From NCBI RefSeq assembly GCF_900182575.1, contig NZ_FXSZ01000003.1:1-64000 (forward strand): a stretch of DNA of 64,000 nucleotides, written 5' to 3'. The position numbers and the translations under genes are program-made. The notes under the pieces were generated by a model. The model was not told the origin of the DNA. It searched no databases and saw only the letters and a list, made by a program, of their open reading frames with translations. Positions 1-8,780 of the stretch are shown here, piece after piece (within the stretch, counting starts at the first letter, position 1; every line of letters starts with the position of its first letter). The stretch is from Solitalea koreensis. Its GTDB lineage: Bacteria > Bacteroidota > Bacteroidia > Sphingobacteriales > Sphingobacteriaceae.

Positions 1-30
1 TGAAAACACCAGAAAGTGTTTACCAACAAA

Positions 31-58
31 AATCCCGGTCACTTGCATAACCGGGATT
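31..58 (-). terminator. Rho-independent terminator of the sigma/anti-sigma operon
   Basis: A 9-bp perfect stem (AATCCCGGT / ACCGGGATT) with a 10-nt loop. Read on the minus strand it is followed by TTTTTG. It lies just past the last gene of the minus-strand operon that ends at 107. Confidence 0.8.
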
Positions 59-106
59 AGTATAAAATTCTGTCAACCTATTTCAGGACGATTCATTTTT
101 TTACAA

Positions 107-502
107 TTACAATTTAACGAGCTTGAGGGTAACTGTTTTACCGCCCTCTCTGTATTCCAGCCATAAATTCGATGCATCGATTTTAGTAATAGTATAGATA
201 TTTATGGCTGACGCATATACAACCTGCAATGTTTTTTCACTAAGCAATGACCATTCACCCGGAGGAGTCTGAATGCAAAGTTCAGAAGGGCCGCAGATTA
301 AAGCGTATTCGGCATTTGAATAAAATATATGCTGACGGCCTGTAATTCCTTGAGAAGTTCCGTCTAATAACCGTTCTTTTTCAAGCCACCTGCCTGCTAT
401 GAGATTATAACGGTTATTATTACCACTGTCAACACAACCACTAACTCCAATTGAAATACAAAGAACAACAATTAATAATTCAGCCCACCTTTTAAAATTC
501 AT
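107..502 (-). CDS. Small lipoprotein, third gene of the ECF sigma operon
   Basis: A 131-aa protein of unknown function. The N-terminus is a lipoprotein signal with a lipobox ending in SGC around residue 23, so it is probably anchored in an outer or inner membrane leaflet facing the periplasm. The remainder looks like a small beta-rich domain of the kind found in lipocalin-like or META-like lipoproteins, but I do not recognise a family. Its ATG overlaps the anti-sigma stop codon by one base (TAATG), so the two are translationally coupled. The context suggests an envelope protein made under control of, or sensed by, the neighbouring ECF pair. That role is inference. Confidence 0.75.
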   Translation of the reverse strand: MNFKRWAELLIVVLCISIGVSGCVDSGNNNRYNLIAGRWLEKERLLDGTSQGITGRQHIFYSNAEYALICGPSELCIQTPPGEWSLLSEKTLQVVYASAINIYTITKIDASNLWLEYREGGKTVTLKLVKL

Positions 503-1026
503 TACGCGTATTGTTTTTTTAATTTCTTTACTCTTAAATACTTGTCGACAAATATCAGCAACAAAACAACATCTAGTAAGAAAAATAGTTGATAAAATAA
601 TTTATTGCTGAAAATAACGTCGGCATTTACTTTCGGAAGGCTGGAGCTATATTTACTCAAATCATAAATTCCGCTTGCTGGTACATTGACTGTTGCCGCC
701 ACTGTATAAGCCAATAAGGCAAGAATGCTAACCACAAATAAACCAGCTACCCCGTATATTATTTTTTTATTTACGATTGTTTTTAAAGCAGCGGGTTTGG
801 GGCTGGCTAATTCAGTTTTCCATGCCGATATTACTTTTGAGGTAAAATCAACGGATGGGGTTTCCAAAGTCATTTCGGCTAATGACTTGCTTATGGCTTT
901 TATTTCTTCCAATTTCTTTTGCAACGAGGGGTCGGCAGCTATCAGGCTGTGTATTTCTTTAGCTTCATCGGCTGAAAGTAAGCCATCTGCATAATCCCAA
1001 AGTTGTTCTTCTGTAATCCGTTTCAT
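502..1026 (-). CDS. Putative membrane-bound anti-sigma factor
   Basis: A 174-aa protein. The N-terminal ~70 residues are helical and charged and begin with an EEQLWDYADGLLSADEA segment. This resembles the cytoplasmic anti-sigma domain of RskA-like proteins, although no zinc ligands (HxxxCxxC) are present. Two hydrophobic helices follow, at about residues 88-113 and 143-162, so both ends are cytoplasmic with a short periplasmic loop. It lies 24 bp downstream of the ECF sigma gene and overlaps the lipoprotein gene by one base. Established knowledge: ECF sigma and anti-sigma genes are usually adjacent. The partner assignment is inferred from that. Confidence 0.75.
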   Translation of the reverse strand: MKRITEEQLWDYADGLLSADEAKEIHSLIAADPSLQKKLEEIKAISKSLAEMTLETPSVDFTSKVISAWKTELASPKPAALKTIVNKKIIYGVAGLFVVSILALLAYTVAATVNVPASGIYDLSKYSSSLPKVNADVIFSNKLFYQLFFLLDVVLLLIFVDKYLRVKKLKKQYA

Positions 1027-1050
1027 ATCCCTGCTTATTTTTAAGAAGGC

Positions 1051-1632
1051 CTATAACAATTCGTTTATTTCGTGTTTGAGCAATTGCTCTAACTGTATCT
1101 TTAATCGTTGTCGGGCTCGGTGCAGTTTAACCTTTACCGTGTTGGCCGGCATGTTCATTACTTGAGCAATTTCCTCTAATGATTGTTCTGCAAGATAAAA
1201 CAATGAAATAATCATTCCATCATCAGGCAATAAACGTTCAATAGCTTTATTAATATATTCTTTTTGCACTTTGTTTTCCAAACCTCGGCTGGTATCCTCT
1301 GTGCTATAATTCTCAACATAAACAGGATGAAGTACATCATCCAGCGAGTCGGTATCAAGCCTTGACTTACGTAATTTACTCATGGCCGTTGTGTAAACGA
1401 TGGAATACAGCCAAGTGGTAAATTTTGAATTGCGTTGAAATGCCGTCAATGAGCGAAATGCTTTTAAAAAGCTGTCTTGGGCGACTTCTTCTGCATCTTC
1501 ACGATTTTTAGTGAAACGTAAAGCCAATGTAAATACATAGCGCTGATGACGGTTGATCAAGTCGACATAGGCGCCCTGGTTCCCCTCTAAAGCAAGATCA
1601 ATGAGTTCTATATCTGAAAGCTTTACCGACAT
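1051..1632 (-). CDS. ECF-type RNA polymerase sigma factor
   Basis: A 193-aa sigma-70 family protein of ECF size with only two regions. Region 2 (about residues 20-95) holds the NREDAEEVAQDSFLKAF signature that contacts core enzyme and the -10 element. Region 4 (about 130-185) holds a helix-turn-helix with EEIAQVMNMPANTVKVKLHRAR. It directs transcription of a regulon that probably includes its own operon. The first gene of a three-gene minus-strand operon with a membrane anti-sigma factor and a lipoprotein. The stimulus is unknown. Confidence 0.93.
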   Translation of the reverse strand: MSVKLSDIELIDLALEGNQGAYVDLINRHQRYVFTLALRFTKNREDAEEVAQDSFLKAFRSLTAFQRNSKFTTWLYSIVYTTAMSKLRKSRLDTDSLDDVLHPVYVENYSTEDTSRGLENKVQKEYINKAIERLLPDDGMIISLFYLAEQSLEEIAQVMNMPANTVKVKLHRARQRLKIQLEQLLKHEINELL

Positions 1633-1883
1633 TTTAAACTATGACGCCATCAAATTGTTTTTGGTTACACTTTTTTAGACACAAGATAAAAAGATGTAAG
1701 GTTAAAGACCAATGTATCTCGATGATATAAAGTTACAAAAAGCGAAGATTTTTAAAGCTACTGCATTAAGCGCTGATTTTTTCTTTTTTCTACTGTAACC
1801 TTGGAGAATAAATGGTAGTCATAGTTACAAATCGCTTGCGAATCGATAATTAACAAAAACGTAAACAATTAAAAACTATAAAA

Positions 1884-2279
1884 ATGGAAGGTATATTAGT
1901 TCCGATCTTAATTTCTCTGGGAGCTTTTTTAATGGTATTCGGCTTACGATACCTAGATAATAAAGAACGAATGGCCATGATTGAACGTGGTATGGTTCCT
2001 GGAGCTCGTAAGCGCCGCTCGCCAAGTGGTGTATTAAAATGGGGTCTCTTGTTTATTGGCGTAGGCGTAGGTTTAATATTAGCCTTTATACTTACCAACT
2101 ATGTATTTATCGAAATGGAAGAAGAAAAACAGACCGCTGTTTATTTCTCAATGATATTTATTTGTGGAGGTATTGGGCTGTTGGGTTCTTATCGGGTAAT
2201 GAAAGCTGAAGAAGAAAAGGAAAAAGCAGAAAAAGCGCAAAAAGAGAAAACATTACAAGAAGAACGACAACTAGATTAA
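1884..2279 (+). CDS. Small two/three-helix membrane protein, DUF6249-like
   Basis: A 131-aa membrane protein. Hydrophobic helices lie at about residues 3-20, 52-72 and 84-105. The segment between the first two is short, basic and cytoplasmic (RYLDNKERMAMIERGM). The C-terminal tail is a highly charged Lys/Glu coiled-coil-like stretch. The architecture, an N-terminal helix followed by an ERMAMIERG motif, matches the small proteins often found beside ECF sigma factors in Bacteroidota. The gene is divergent from the sigma operon, with a 251-bp shared upstream region. The molecular role is unknown. Confidence 0.75.
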   Translation: MEGILVPILISLGAFLMVFGLRYLDNKERMAMIERGMVPGARKRRSPSGVLKWGLLFIGVGVGLILAFILTNYVFIEMEEEKQTAVYFSMIFICGGIGLLGSYRVMKAEEEKEKAEKAQKEKTLQEERQLD

Positions 2280-2299
2280 TAGTCTAGCCACGAGTCTTG

Positions 2300-2352
2300 A
2301 GTCTGTAGTATTGAGCTCCTTCATCTTTGGACTCACTACTGCAGACTTTTTA
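2300..2352. terminator. Bidirectional terminator hairpin
   Basis: A long imperfect hairpin (arms 2300-2315 and 2332-2347, 14 of 16 positions paired) followed by TTTTTACTTTT, placed between the convergent genes ending at 2279 and 2356. The surrounding spacer repeats permuted GAGTCT/GTCTGTAG words. Confidence 0.65.
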
Positions 2353-2355
2353 CTT

Positions 2356-2790
2356 TTAAACTCTTCCCTTCGGAATAACCATTACCGTTAACCTGCTGCT
2401 GCAATTTAGCTTTCCGGAATCGGTATACATTTTAATTTCCCATACATGAATGGTTGATCCGATTTGTAAGGGTGTGCAAATACCCGTAATCTGTCCGTTG
2501 CGCACCGCCCGAATATGGTTGGCATTCACCTCCAAACCAACGCAATTGAATTTTTCATGATCGACACATAAAGCAGACGCAACACTGCCCAGCGTTTCTG
2601 CTAATACTACGGAAGCCCCTCCATGTAACAGCCCGTAAGGTTGATGTGTGCGCTCATCAACAGGCATGGTAGCTTTTAGGAAATCGGGGCCGATTTCGGT
2701 GAATTCAATACCGATGAGTGCACCAATATGATTCTTGTCATTATATCTGTTATTAATATCATCGATGGTAAATGCTTGATGCCAAATCAT
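2356..2790 (-). CDS. PaaI-type hotdog-fold acyl-CoA thioesterase
   Basis: A 144-aa single hotdog domain. It would hydrolyse the thioester of aryl- or acyl-CoA in the cytoplasm as a homotetramer. The family signature is visible around residues 50-70 in PYGLLHGGASVVLAETLGSVA, with the HGG turn and the catalytic acidic residue in the following helix (AETLGS). Length is typical for the PaaI/YbdB group. It is a single gene, convergent with the upstream membrane-protein gene. Substrate cannot be read from sequence. PaaI-like enzymes act in phenylacetate metabolism or menaquinone/enterobactin proofreading. Confidence 0.85.
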   Translation of the reverse strand: MIWHQAFTIDDINNRYNDKNHIGALIGIEFTEIGPDFLKATMPVDERTHQPYGLLHGGASVVLAETLGSVASALCVDHEKFNCVGLEVNANHIRAVRNGQITGICTPLQIGSTIHVWEIKMYTDSGKLNCSSRLTVMVIPKGRV

Positions 2791-2926
2791 TTTTATTTAT
2801 TTTTTTGTAATTACACATTGTTTTGGATTAGATTTTATCGATTCCATTGGTCCCTTCTGCTTCAACATTCAGGTTTAGCGAGATCCCAATTTTCTGTGGA
2901 CTGTTGACTATGAACTGGAAACTGTT

Positions 2927-4120
2927 TTAACCGTTCAGCGTCACTCTAAATGTTGTGCCCTTCCCTATTTCTGATTCCTTCACAACAATTTGTCCTTTAT
3001 GATAGTTTTCCACAATTCGGCGGGTAAGCGTCAATCCCAGCCCCCAGCCTCTTTTGCGGGTAGTATATCCAGGTTGAAAAACGGTTTCAAATTTCGATTT
3101 AGGAATTCCTCCCCCCGTATCCATTACATCCACATAAACATGATTTTTTTTGCCTTTACTAACCGCAATAACAATCTTCCCTTCGTTAGTTCCAATCGCA
3201 TTGGCTGCATTCTTACATAAATTTTCAAGGACCCATTCAAACAAAGGGATGCTTAATTCGGCATCCAAAGGTTCTCCTGTAATTTCTATTTTGATTTTGC
3301 GCGAAAGACGTTTTCCAAGGTATTCCATATAACTGCTGACAACCTGCAAAACATTGTGTTTTTCCAAAACCGGCACGGACCCAATTTTTGAAAAACGCTC
3401 GACGATAACCTGAAGCCTTACAATGTCATGCTCCATTTCACCCAACAGTTCCTGATCTTTATGGCCGTATTTTTCTTTTAGAATTTCAAGCCATGCCATC
3501 ATGGAAGAAATAGGAGTGCCCAGCTGATGGGCCGTTTCTTTCGCCATACCCACCCAGACCTGATTTTGTTCCGAACGCCGTGATGAACTAAAGGCCAGGT
3601 ATGACATAATAAGAAATACTGATATACTGGTTAATTGTCGGTAAGGAAAATATTTCAAGGAAGTAAGCAAGCTAGAATCTTTATAATAGACATAAAGCTT
3701 CTCGCCGGTAATCATTTCAATAGCAATGGGCGGATGTTGCTTTTTCATGGCCGCTAATTCGTTCATAAAGTATTTGTGATCATATTTTTTATCCTTTTCA
3801 TTTTTATTATTGGTTTTCGTTGAATCCAGTTTAGTGTATTGCAGAATTTCATCATGAGAATCGACAATGATGGCAGGAATGTCTGTGTATCTTTTTTGAA
3901 CCTCCGTAAGGAAATCAAGGAAATGTTCATCCTCTACCTCAATTTTCATTTTGGTGCTGATCGCCCATAATTCTGCATTACGACGCTCAACCGCAGCGAC
4001 CATGCTTGCCAAATAATTGGTGTAAACCGTCGAAATGGCTCCAATGGCCAATGCAAAAAAGATTAAAAAAAGCTTCCAGCCGCGTTTTTGTGTATAAACA
4101 TCCATTCTCATTAAAGGCAA
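2927..4120 (-). CDS. Membrane sensor histidine kinase (orphan)
   Basis: A 397-aa kinase. The first helix (about residues 15-36) and a second near 155-175 bracket a ~120-aa periplasmic sensor region with no recognised fold. The cytoplasmic part has a HisKA-like helix with the phospho-acceptor His in ETAHQLGTPISSMMAW (about residue 200). A HATPase domain follows with an N box (ENLCKNAANAI), a G1 box (DTGGGIP) and a G2 box (GWGLGLTL). No HAMP domain is obvious and no response regulator is adjacent, so its partner lies elsewhere. Start choice is uncertain because ATGs occur at codons 1, 4 and 6. Confidence 0.9.
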   Translation of the reverse strand: MPLMRMDVYTQKRGWKLFLIFFALAIGAISTVYTNYLASMVAAVERRNAELWAISTKMKIEVEDEHFLDFLTEVQKRYTDIPAIIVDSHDEILQYTKLDSTKTNNKNEKDKKYDHKYFMNELAAMKKQHPPIAIEMITGEKLYVYYKDSSLLTSLKYFPYRQLTSISVFLIMSYLAFSSSRRSEQNQVWVGMAKETAHQLGTPISSMMAWLEILKEKYGHKDQELLGEMEHDIVRLQVIVERFSKIGSVPVLEKHNVLQVVSSYMEYLGKRLSRKIKIEITGEPLDAELSIPLFEWVLENLCKNAANAIGTNEGKIVIAVSKGKKNHVYVDVMDTGGGIPKSKFETVFQPGYTTRKRGWGLGLTLTRRIVENYHKGQIVVKESEIGKGTTFRVTLNG

Positions 4121-4266
4121 ATTACAGTTTATGGGTCAAAAGAACAAAGCGGAGCGCCCAATGAACAAAAAAGCTGAAGTTCATAAAAAACAACCACAAA
4201 CACATTGAGAAAAACACAAGGCCGAAAAGTAAGCTGGGGCTCAATAAAAGAGAAATTCCAAAAACC

Positions 4267-4274
4267 TATATTTG
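4267..4274 (+). promoter_or_regulatory. -7 promoter box (TATATTTG) of gltX
   Basis: An exact match to the Bacteroidota -7 consensus TAnnTTTG, 80 bp before the gltX start. No clear -33 TTG/TTTG element is visible at the usual spacing. Confidence 0.5.
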
Positions 4275-4354
4275 CATCATTTTTTAATTGAGAAAGGATC
4301 TAAAAATAGGCCAACTTGGTCTTTGATCTTTGTTCTTATATCTTTTATCCAACA

Positions 4355-5869
4355 ATGAAAAAAGTAAGAGTTCGTTTTGCACCAAGCCCTACCGGAGGTT
4401 TGCACCTTGGAGGTGTTCGCACAGTATTGTTTAATTATCTGTTTGCCAAACATCATGGTGGCGAGTTTGTGTTGCGTATTGAAGATACCGATCAAACACG
4501 TTATGTAGAAGGAGCCGAAGAATACATTATGGAATGTTTGGACTGGTGTGGTTTAAAGCCCGATGAAAGCCCTGTTGCGGGCGGGCCATTTGTTCCTTAC
4601 CGTCAAAGTGAGCGTAAACCGATGTATTTGGAATATGCCGAGAAATTATTGAGCGCAGGTCATGCTTATTATGCTTTCGATACTCCTGAACAATTGGACG
4701 CCAAACGTAAGGAGATTCCTAATTTCCAATACGGACAAGCATTCAGAAATGAAATGGTTAATTCCCTTACCTTAACGGATGTTGAAGTAAAAGAATACTT
4801 GGAACGCGGCGTTCCGCATGTTATCCGTATAAAAATGCCTGCCAATGAAACCATTTCTTTTACAGATATGATTCGTGGCGAAGTAAGCTTTGACACAACT
4901 TTGGTTGATGATAAAGTATTATTAAAAGCGGACGGAATGCCAACCTACCATTTGGCTGTTGTGGTAGATGATTACTTGATGAAAATATCACATGCTTTCC
5001 GCGGTGAAGAGTGGTTGCCGTCTGCCCCTGTGCATTTATTGCTTTGGAAGTATTTAGGATGGGAAGCTGAAATGCCTGAATGGGCGCATTTACCTTTGAT
5101 TTTAAAACCAGAAGGCAATGGTAAATTAAGCAAACGCGATGGTGATCGTTTAGGGTTCCCGGTTTACGCAATGAACTGGACTGACCCTAAAACAGGTGAT
5201 TTAACGCGCGGTTTCCGTGAATTAGGGTTTCTGCCGCAAGCGTTTGTAAACATGCTTGCCATGCTTGGTTGGAATGACGGAACCGAACAGGAAATCTTTA
5301 CGATGGATGAGCTGATCGAAAAGTTCTCGATGGAGCGTGTAAGCAAAGCCGGAGCGAAGTTCGATTTCGAAAAAGCAAAATGGTTTAATGCGGAGTGGAT
5401 AAAAAGATCAGAGGTTGAAGGTTTAAGACTAATGGTTGAAGAAGTTTTGGAAAAGAACAGCATTACGGTTACTGATCAAGATTATCTGGATAAAGTGATT
5501 GCTTTGGTTAAAGATCGTTGCGTTTTGCTTACCGATTTCTGGCCTCAAGCTTCTTTCTTTTTCCGTCGTCCGGCTGAGTTGGATATTTCTGCTGTAAAAC
5601 CTAAATGGAATGACGATAAAACAACTTTTTTTGAACATTTATTAACTAAAATCGCTGCTTCGCCAAACTGGAACGCAACCGATCTTGAAAATGATTTCAA
5701 GGTTTTGGCAGAAGAAAAAGCAATTAAAGTGGGAGAACTGATGTTGCCATTCCGCATTATGCTGGTTGGCGGCAAATTTGGTCCTGCAGTTTTTGATATC
5801 GCGGCTCTAATTGGCAAAGAAGAAACCGCTGAACGCGTAAACAAATTCTTAACATTAGTGAACGAATAG
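4355..5869 (+). CDS. gltX: Glutamyl-tRNA synthetase
   Basis: A 504-aa class I aminoacyl-tRNA synthetase that charges tRNA-Glu with glutamate. The HIGH-type motif is PSPTGGLHLGG near the N-terminus. The KMSKS-type motif is KLSKRDG near residue 255. The C-terminal helical anticodon-binding part completes a normal-length enzyme. The longer frame starting at 4316 adds 13 residues with no homology. The ATG at 4355 begins MKKVRVRFAPSPTG, the family's usual start. Monocistronic, with a promoter box upstream and a terminator at 5895. A separate GlnRS is also encoded here, so this enzyme is probably discriminating. Confidence 0.97.
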   Translation: MKKVRVRFAPSPTGGLHLGGVRTVLFNYLFAKHHGGEFVLRIEDTDQTRYVEGAEEYIMECLDWCGLKPDESPVAGGPFVPYRQSERKPMYLEYAEKLLSAGHAYYAFDTPEQLDAKRKEIPNFQYGQAFRNEMVNSLTLTDVEVKEYLERGVPHVIRIKMPANETISFTDMIRGEVSFDTTLVDDKVLLKADGMPTYHLAVVVDDYLMKISHAFRGEEWLPSAPVHLLLWKYLGWEAEMPEWAHLPLILKPEGNGKLSKRDGDRLGFPVYAMNWTDPKTGDLTRGFRELGFLPQAFVNMLAMLGWNDGTEQEIFTMDELIEKFSMERVSKAGAKFDFEKAKWFNAEWIKRSEVEGLRLMVEEVLEKNSITVTDQDYLDKVIALVKDRCVLLTDFWPQASFFFRRPAELDISAVKPKWNDDKTTFFEHLLTKIAASPNWNATDLENDFKVLAEEKAIKVGELMLPFRIMLVGGKFGPAVFDIAALIGKEETAERVNKFLTLVNE

Positions 5870-5894
5870 AAAATAAATCAATTTATATTTTTAG

Positions 5895-5930
5895 AAGCCT
5901 CGCTCGATTAAGCGGGGCTTTCATTTTTTC
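5895..5930 (+). terminator. Terminator after gltX
   Basis: A 10-bp stem (AAGCCTCGCT / AGCGGGGCTT, one G-T pair) with a 6-nt loop, followed by a T-rich run. Confidence 0.85.
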
Positions 5931-5976
5931 TGATAATTGTATTCGTTACCTTGCCGTTCAATTTTTAACACTAACA

Positions 5977-6795
5977 ATGAATTCAAAGTCTACAATACTA
6001 TTCCTTCTACTTGGTCCGATGTTTTTTTTGTCTGCTTGCTCTCCTAAACCTTATGCTGCAAGTGAAAAGCTGTACAAGCAACAGCTGAAAGCCTATATTA
6101 AAACATTGAAACAAATGAAGCCCACTCCGATAGACTCTGATCCTGCATCATCGTTATGGGTGCCCACTACAAATTTCAATCTCCGCAAACCTAATTACGT
6201 TATTTTACACCATACGGCTCAGGATTCAGTTGCTCAAACCTTAAAAACCTTTACACTGCAAAAATCACAGGTAAGTGCCCATTATGTGGTTGCAAAAGAT
6301 GGTAAGGTTTATCATATGTTAAATGATTATTTGCGTGCATGGCATGCAGGTGTTGCCAAATGGGGAAACAATACGGACATCAACTCTATGTCGATAGGTA
6401 TTGAGCTGGATAATAACGGAGCGCAGCCTTTTACCGACGCTCAAATTAACAGCTTGTTGTTATTGCTAAAGACATTAAAAAAAACCTATAATATTCCAAC
6501 AAGTAATTTTATCGGCCACGCTGATATAGCCCCCAAACGCAAACCTGATCCAAATGAATTTTTCCCTTGGAAAACACTAGCCGAAAAGGGATATGGGCTA
6601 TGGTATGATAAAGTATTGGAAACACCTCCGGCCGAATTTAATCCTTTTGAAGCATTGCATGTTATTGGCTACGATACCAGCGACATAAATGCTGCTTTAG
6701 TAGCTTTCAAGCGTCATTTCATACAAAACGACCTTCGCCCGATTGTTACCGAAAGTGATAAAGCCATTTTATATAATTTGTACAAAAAGTATTAA
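5977..6795 (+). CDS. Lipoprotein N-acetylmuramoyl-L-alanine amidase (Amidase_2)
   Basis: A 272-aa lipoprotein with a lipobox FLSAC near residue 20. The amidase_2/AmpD-like domain spans about residues 60-215. It would cut the bond between MurNAc and the stem peptide of peptidoglycan. Zinc ligands are visible as the His in VILHHTAQDS and, late in the domain, the His and Asp in FIGHADIAPKRKPDP. The segment SMSIGIELDNNG carries the family's conserved Glu. As an exported lipoprotein it should act on wall peptidoglycan in the periplasm rather than on recycled muropeptides. The ~60-residue C-terminal extension is unassigned. Confidence 0.9.
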   Translation: MNSKSTILFLLLGPMFFLSACSPKPYAASEKLYKQQLKAYIKTLKQMKPTPIDSDPASSLWVPTTNFNLRKPNYVILHHTAQDSVAQTLKTFTLQKSQVSAHYVVAKDGKVYHMLNDYLRAWHAGVAKWGNNTDINSMSIGIELDNNGAQPFTDAQINSLLLLLKTLKKTYNIPTSNFIGHADIAPKRKPDPNEFFPWKTLAEKGYGLWYDKVLETPPAEFNPFEALHVIGYDTSDINAALVAFKRHFIQNDLRPIVTESDKAILYNLYKKY

Positions 6796-6797
6796 AA

Positions 6798-6873
6798 AGC
6801 AGAAAGCTGAAAGCAAAAAGTTTAAGTTGCGACTTATCTTTTTACTTTCAGCTTTTACTTTCAGCTTTCTGCT
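6798..6873. terminator. Long inverted repeat serving convergent genes
   Basis: Perfect 16-bp arms (6798-6813 and 6858-6873: AGCAGAAAGCTGAAAG and its complement), extended by A/T-rich pairs, between the amidase stop and the glnS stop. The GCTGAAAGC word recurs in both arms and again after fumC at 50825. Likely a bidirectional terminator. Confidence 0.65.
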
Positions 6874-6878
6874 CTAGC

Positions 6879-8546
6879 TTACATTTTTTTCACTTCCTTC
6901 GCCCATGCATCTTTCAACGTTACGGTGCGGTTGAAAATCAAGTTTTCAGAACTTGAATCTTTATCTACACAGAAATATCCTTTACGAATAAACTGATAAC
7001 CTCGTCCGGTTTCTGCTTTTGCTAAATCAGGTTCAATATAAGCAGTTTGCACTTGTAAACTCTCATGATTAATGTACTCTTTGAAATCGCCATCCTCATT
7101 GCTTGGATCTTCTACCTTAAACAAACGATCGTACAAGCGAATTTCAGCGGTTTTTGCGTGTGGAATGCTTACCCAGTGAATGGTTCCCTTTACGTTAATT
7201 CCGCTGGTGTCGCTTCCTGATTTGGATTCCGGGAAATACGAACAGTGAATTTCGGTTACATTTCCTTCCGCATCTTTTACGAAATCATCGCATCTAACGA
7301 TATAAGCATTTTTCAAGCGGGTCATCAAACCTGGTCCTAAACGGAAGAATTTTTTCGGAGGATTCTCCATAAAATCTTCACGTTCGATCCAAAGCTCGCG
7401 GCTAAATGGTAATTGACGTGAACCGTCGCCGCCTTCCACTTCCGGATTGTTTTCGCCTTCCAGCATTTCAACATGACCTTCTGGATAATTGGTTATTACC
7501 ATTTTGATCGGATCCAAAACAGCCATACGTCTCCAGGCGGTTTTGTTCAAATCTTCACGAATACAGAATTCCAGCAAGCTATAGTCAATCAGATTTTCAC
7601 GACGGGCAATTCCAATGCGTTCGCAGAAATTACGAATACTCAATGGCGTGTAACCACGGCGACGTAATCCGCTGATAGTTGGCATACGTGGGTCATCCCA
7701 GCCATTAACCAAATTTTCATTTACCAATTGAAGCAACTTGCGCTTGCTCATTACGGTATAGTTGATATTACCTCTGGCGAATTCATACTGTTTTGAAGGA
7801 AAAATCTCCAGGTTTTCAATGAACCAATCGTATAGCGGTCGATGTGGAATGAATTCCAACGTACAGATTGAATGCGTGATTTTTTCAATGGCATCACTTT
7901 GTCCGTGTGCAAAATCATACATAGGGTAAATGCACCAGGCATCTCCGGTACGGTGGTGGTGAGCATGTTTAATGCGGTACATAAGTGGATCGCGCATGTG
8001 CATGTTCGGAGATGCAAGATCCAGTTTCGCTCTAAGCACTCGTTCTCCATCCTTGTATTTACCGGCTTTCATATCGGCAAATAATTGAAGATTTTCTTCT
8101 ATGCTACGACTGCGGTATTGGTTAGGAGTACCCGGTTCAGTTGGCGTCCCTTTTTGAGCTGCAATTTCTTCTGCAGATGAATCATCTACATAAGCCAATC
8201 CTTTTTTGATAAGCGTTACCGCAAATTCATATAATTGGTCAAAGTAATCGGAAGAATAAAGTTCCTCGGCCCATTCAAAACCAAGCCATTTAATATCTTC
8301 TTTTATACTTTCTACATATTCAGTATCTTCAGTAACAGGGTTGGTATCGTCAAAGCGAAGATTGGTTTTTCCATTATACTTCTGAGCAATACCAAAATTT
8401 AAACAAATTGATTTGGCGTGGCCAATATGTAAATAGCCATTAGGCTCAGGAGGGAAACGCGTAAGCACTCTTCCGTTATTAACACCATTGGCAATATCAT
8501 TTTCTATGATCTCTTCCAGGAAATTCAGGGATCTTTCTTCACTCAT
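6879..8546 (-). CDS. glnS: Glutaminyl-tRNA synthetase
   Basis: A 555-aa class I synthetase charging tRNA-Gln. The HIGH-type motif is PPEPNGYLHIGH near residue 35 and the KMSKS-type motif is VMSKRKL near residue 270. A two-beta-barrel anticodon-binding region makes up the C-terminal third. The frame extends 10 codons upstream to 8576, but the promoter -7 box at 8565-8572 lies within that extension. The ATG at 8546 (MSEERSLNFLEE) is therefore the start. Presence of GlnRS means that the GatCAB route is not needed for Gln-tRNA. Confidence 0.97.
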   Translation of the reverse strand: MSEERSLNFLEEIIENDIANGVNNGRVLTRFPPEPNGYLHIGHAKSICLNFGIAQKYNGKTNLRFDDTNPVTEDTEYVESIKEDIKWLGFEWAEELYSSDYFDQLYEFAVTLIKKGLAYVDDSSAEEIAAQKGTPTEPGTPNQYRSRSIEENLQLFADMKAGKYKDGERVLRAKLDLASPNMHMRDPLMYRIKHAHHHRTGDAWCIYPMYDFAHGQSDAIEKITHSICTLEFIPHRPLYDWFIENLEIFPSKQYEFARGNINYTVMSKRKLLQLVNENLVNGWDDPRMPTISGLRRRGYTPLSIRNFCERIGIARRENLIDYSLLEFCIREDLNKTAWRRMAVLDPIKMVITNYPEGHVEMLEGENNPEVEGGDGSRQLPFSRELWIEREDFMENPPKKFFRLGPGLMTRLKNAYIVRCDDFVKDAEGNVTEIHCSYFPESKSGSDTSGINVKGTIHWVSIPHAKTAEIRLYDRLFKVEDPSNEDGDFKEYINHESLQVQTAYIEPDLAKAETGRGYQFIRKGYFCVDKDSSSENLIFNRTVTLKDAWAKEVKKM

Positions 8547-8564
8547 ATAATTGAATTTAAAGCA

Positions 8565-8572
8565 CAAATATA
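8565..8572 (-). promoter_or_regulatory. -7 promoter box (TATATTTG) of glnS
   Basis: A TAnnTTTG match on the minus strand, 19-26 bp upstream of the glnS ATG. It implies a leader of only about 10-15 nt and excludes the longer reading-frame start. Confidence 0.55.
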
Positions 8573-8715
8573 GCAACTGAATTAAGTTAATGGCTAATCG
8601 TTAACGGTTAATAACCCAATGGGGTTTCTTTGCTTGTGAAAATGAGTAACAATATCATCTGTATCTTGTCGCTTATGTCACTTGTCTTTCTTCTCCCTAT
8701 TGATTAAAGAAAAAT

Positions 8716-8723
8716 TACTTTTG
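8716..8723 (+). promoter_or_regulatory. -7 promoter box (TACTTTTG)
   Basis: A TAnnTTTG match 57 bp upstream of the B12-binding protein start. It probably drives the four-gene run to 10884. Confidence 0.5.
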
Positions 8724-8780
8724 TACCTTAGCATATGGGAAGTATAAATTCATTACTTCTTGAAATTTGAAACCAATCAG

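Noticed and set aside
725..994. An 89-codon plus-strand frame
   Set aside because: Antisense shadow of the anti-sigma gene; no independent support.
4316..4354. Upstream start of gltX
   Set aside because: It adds 13 residues with no family match before the standard MKKVRVRFAPSPTG start.
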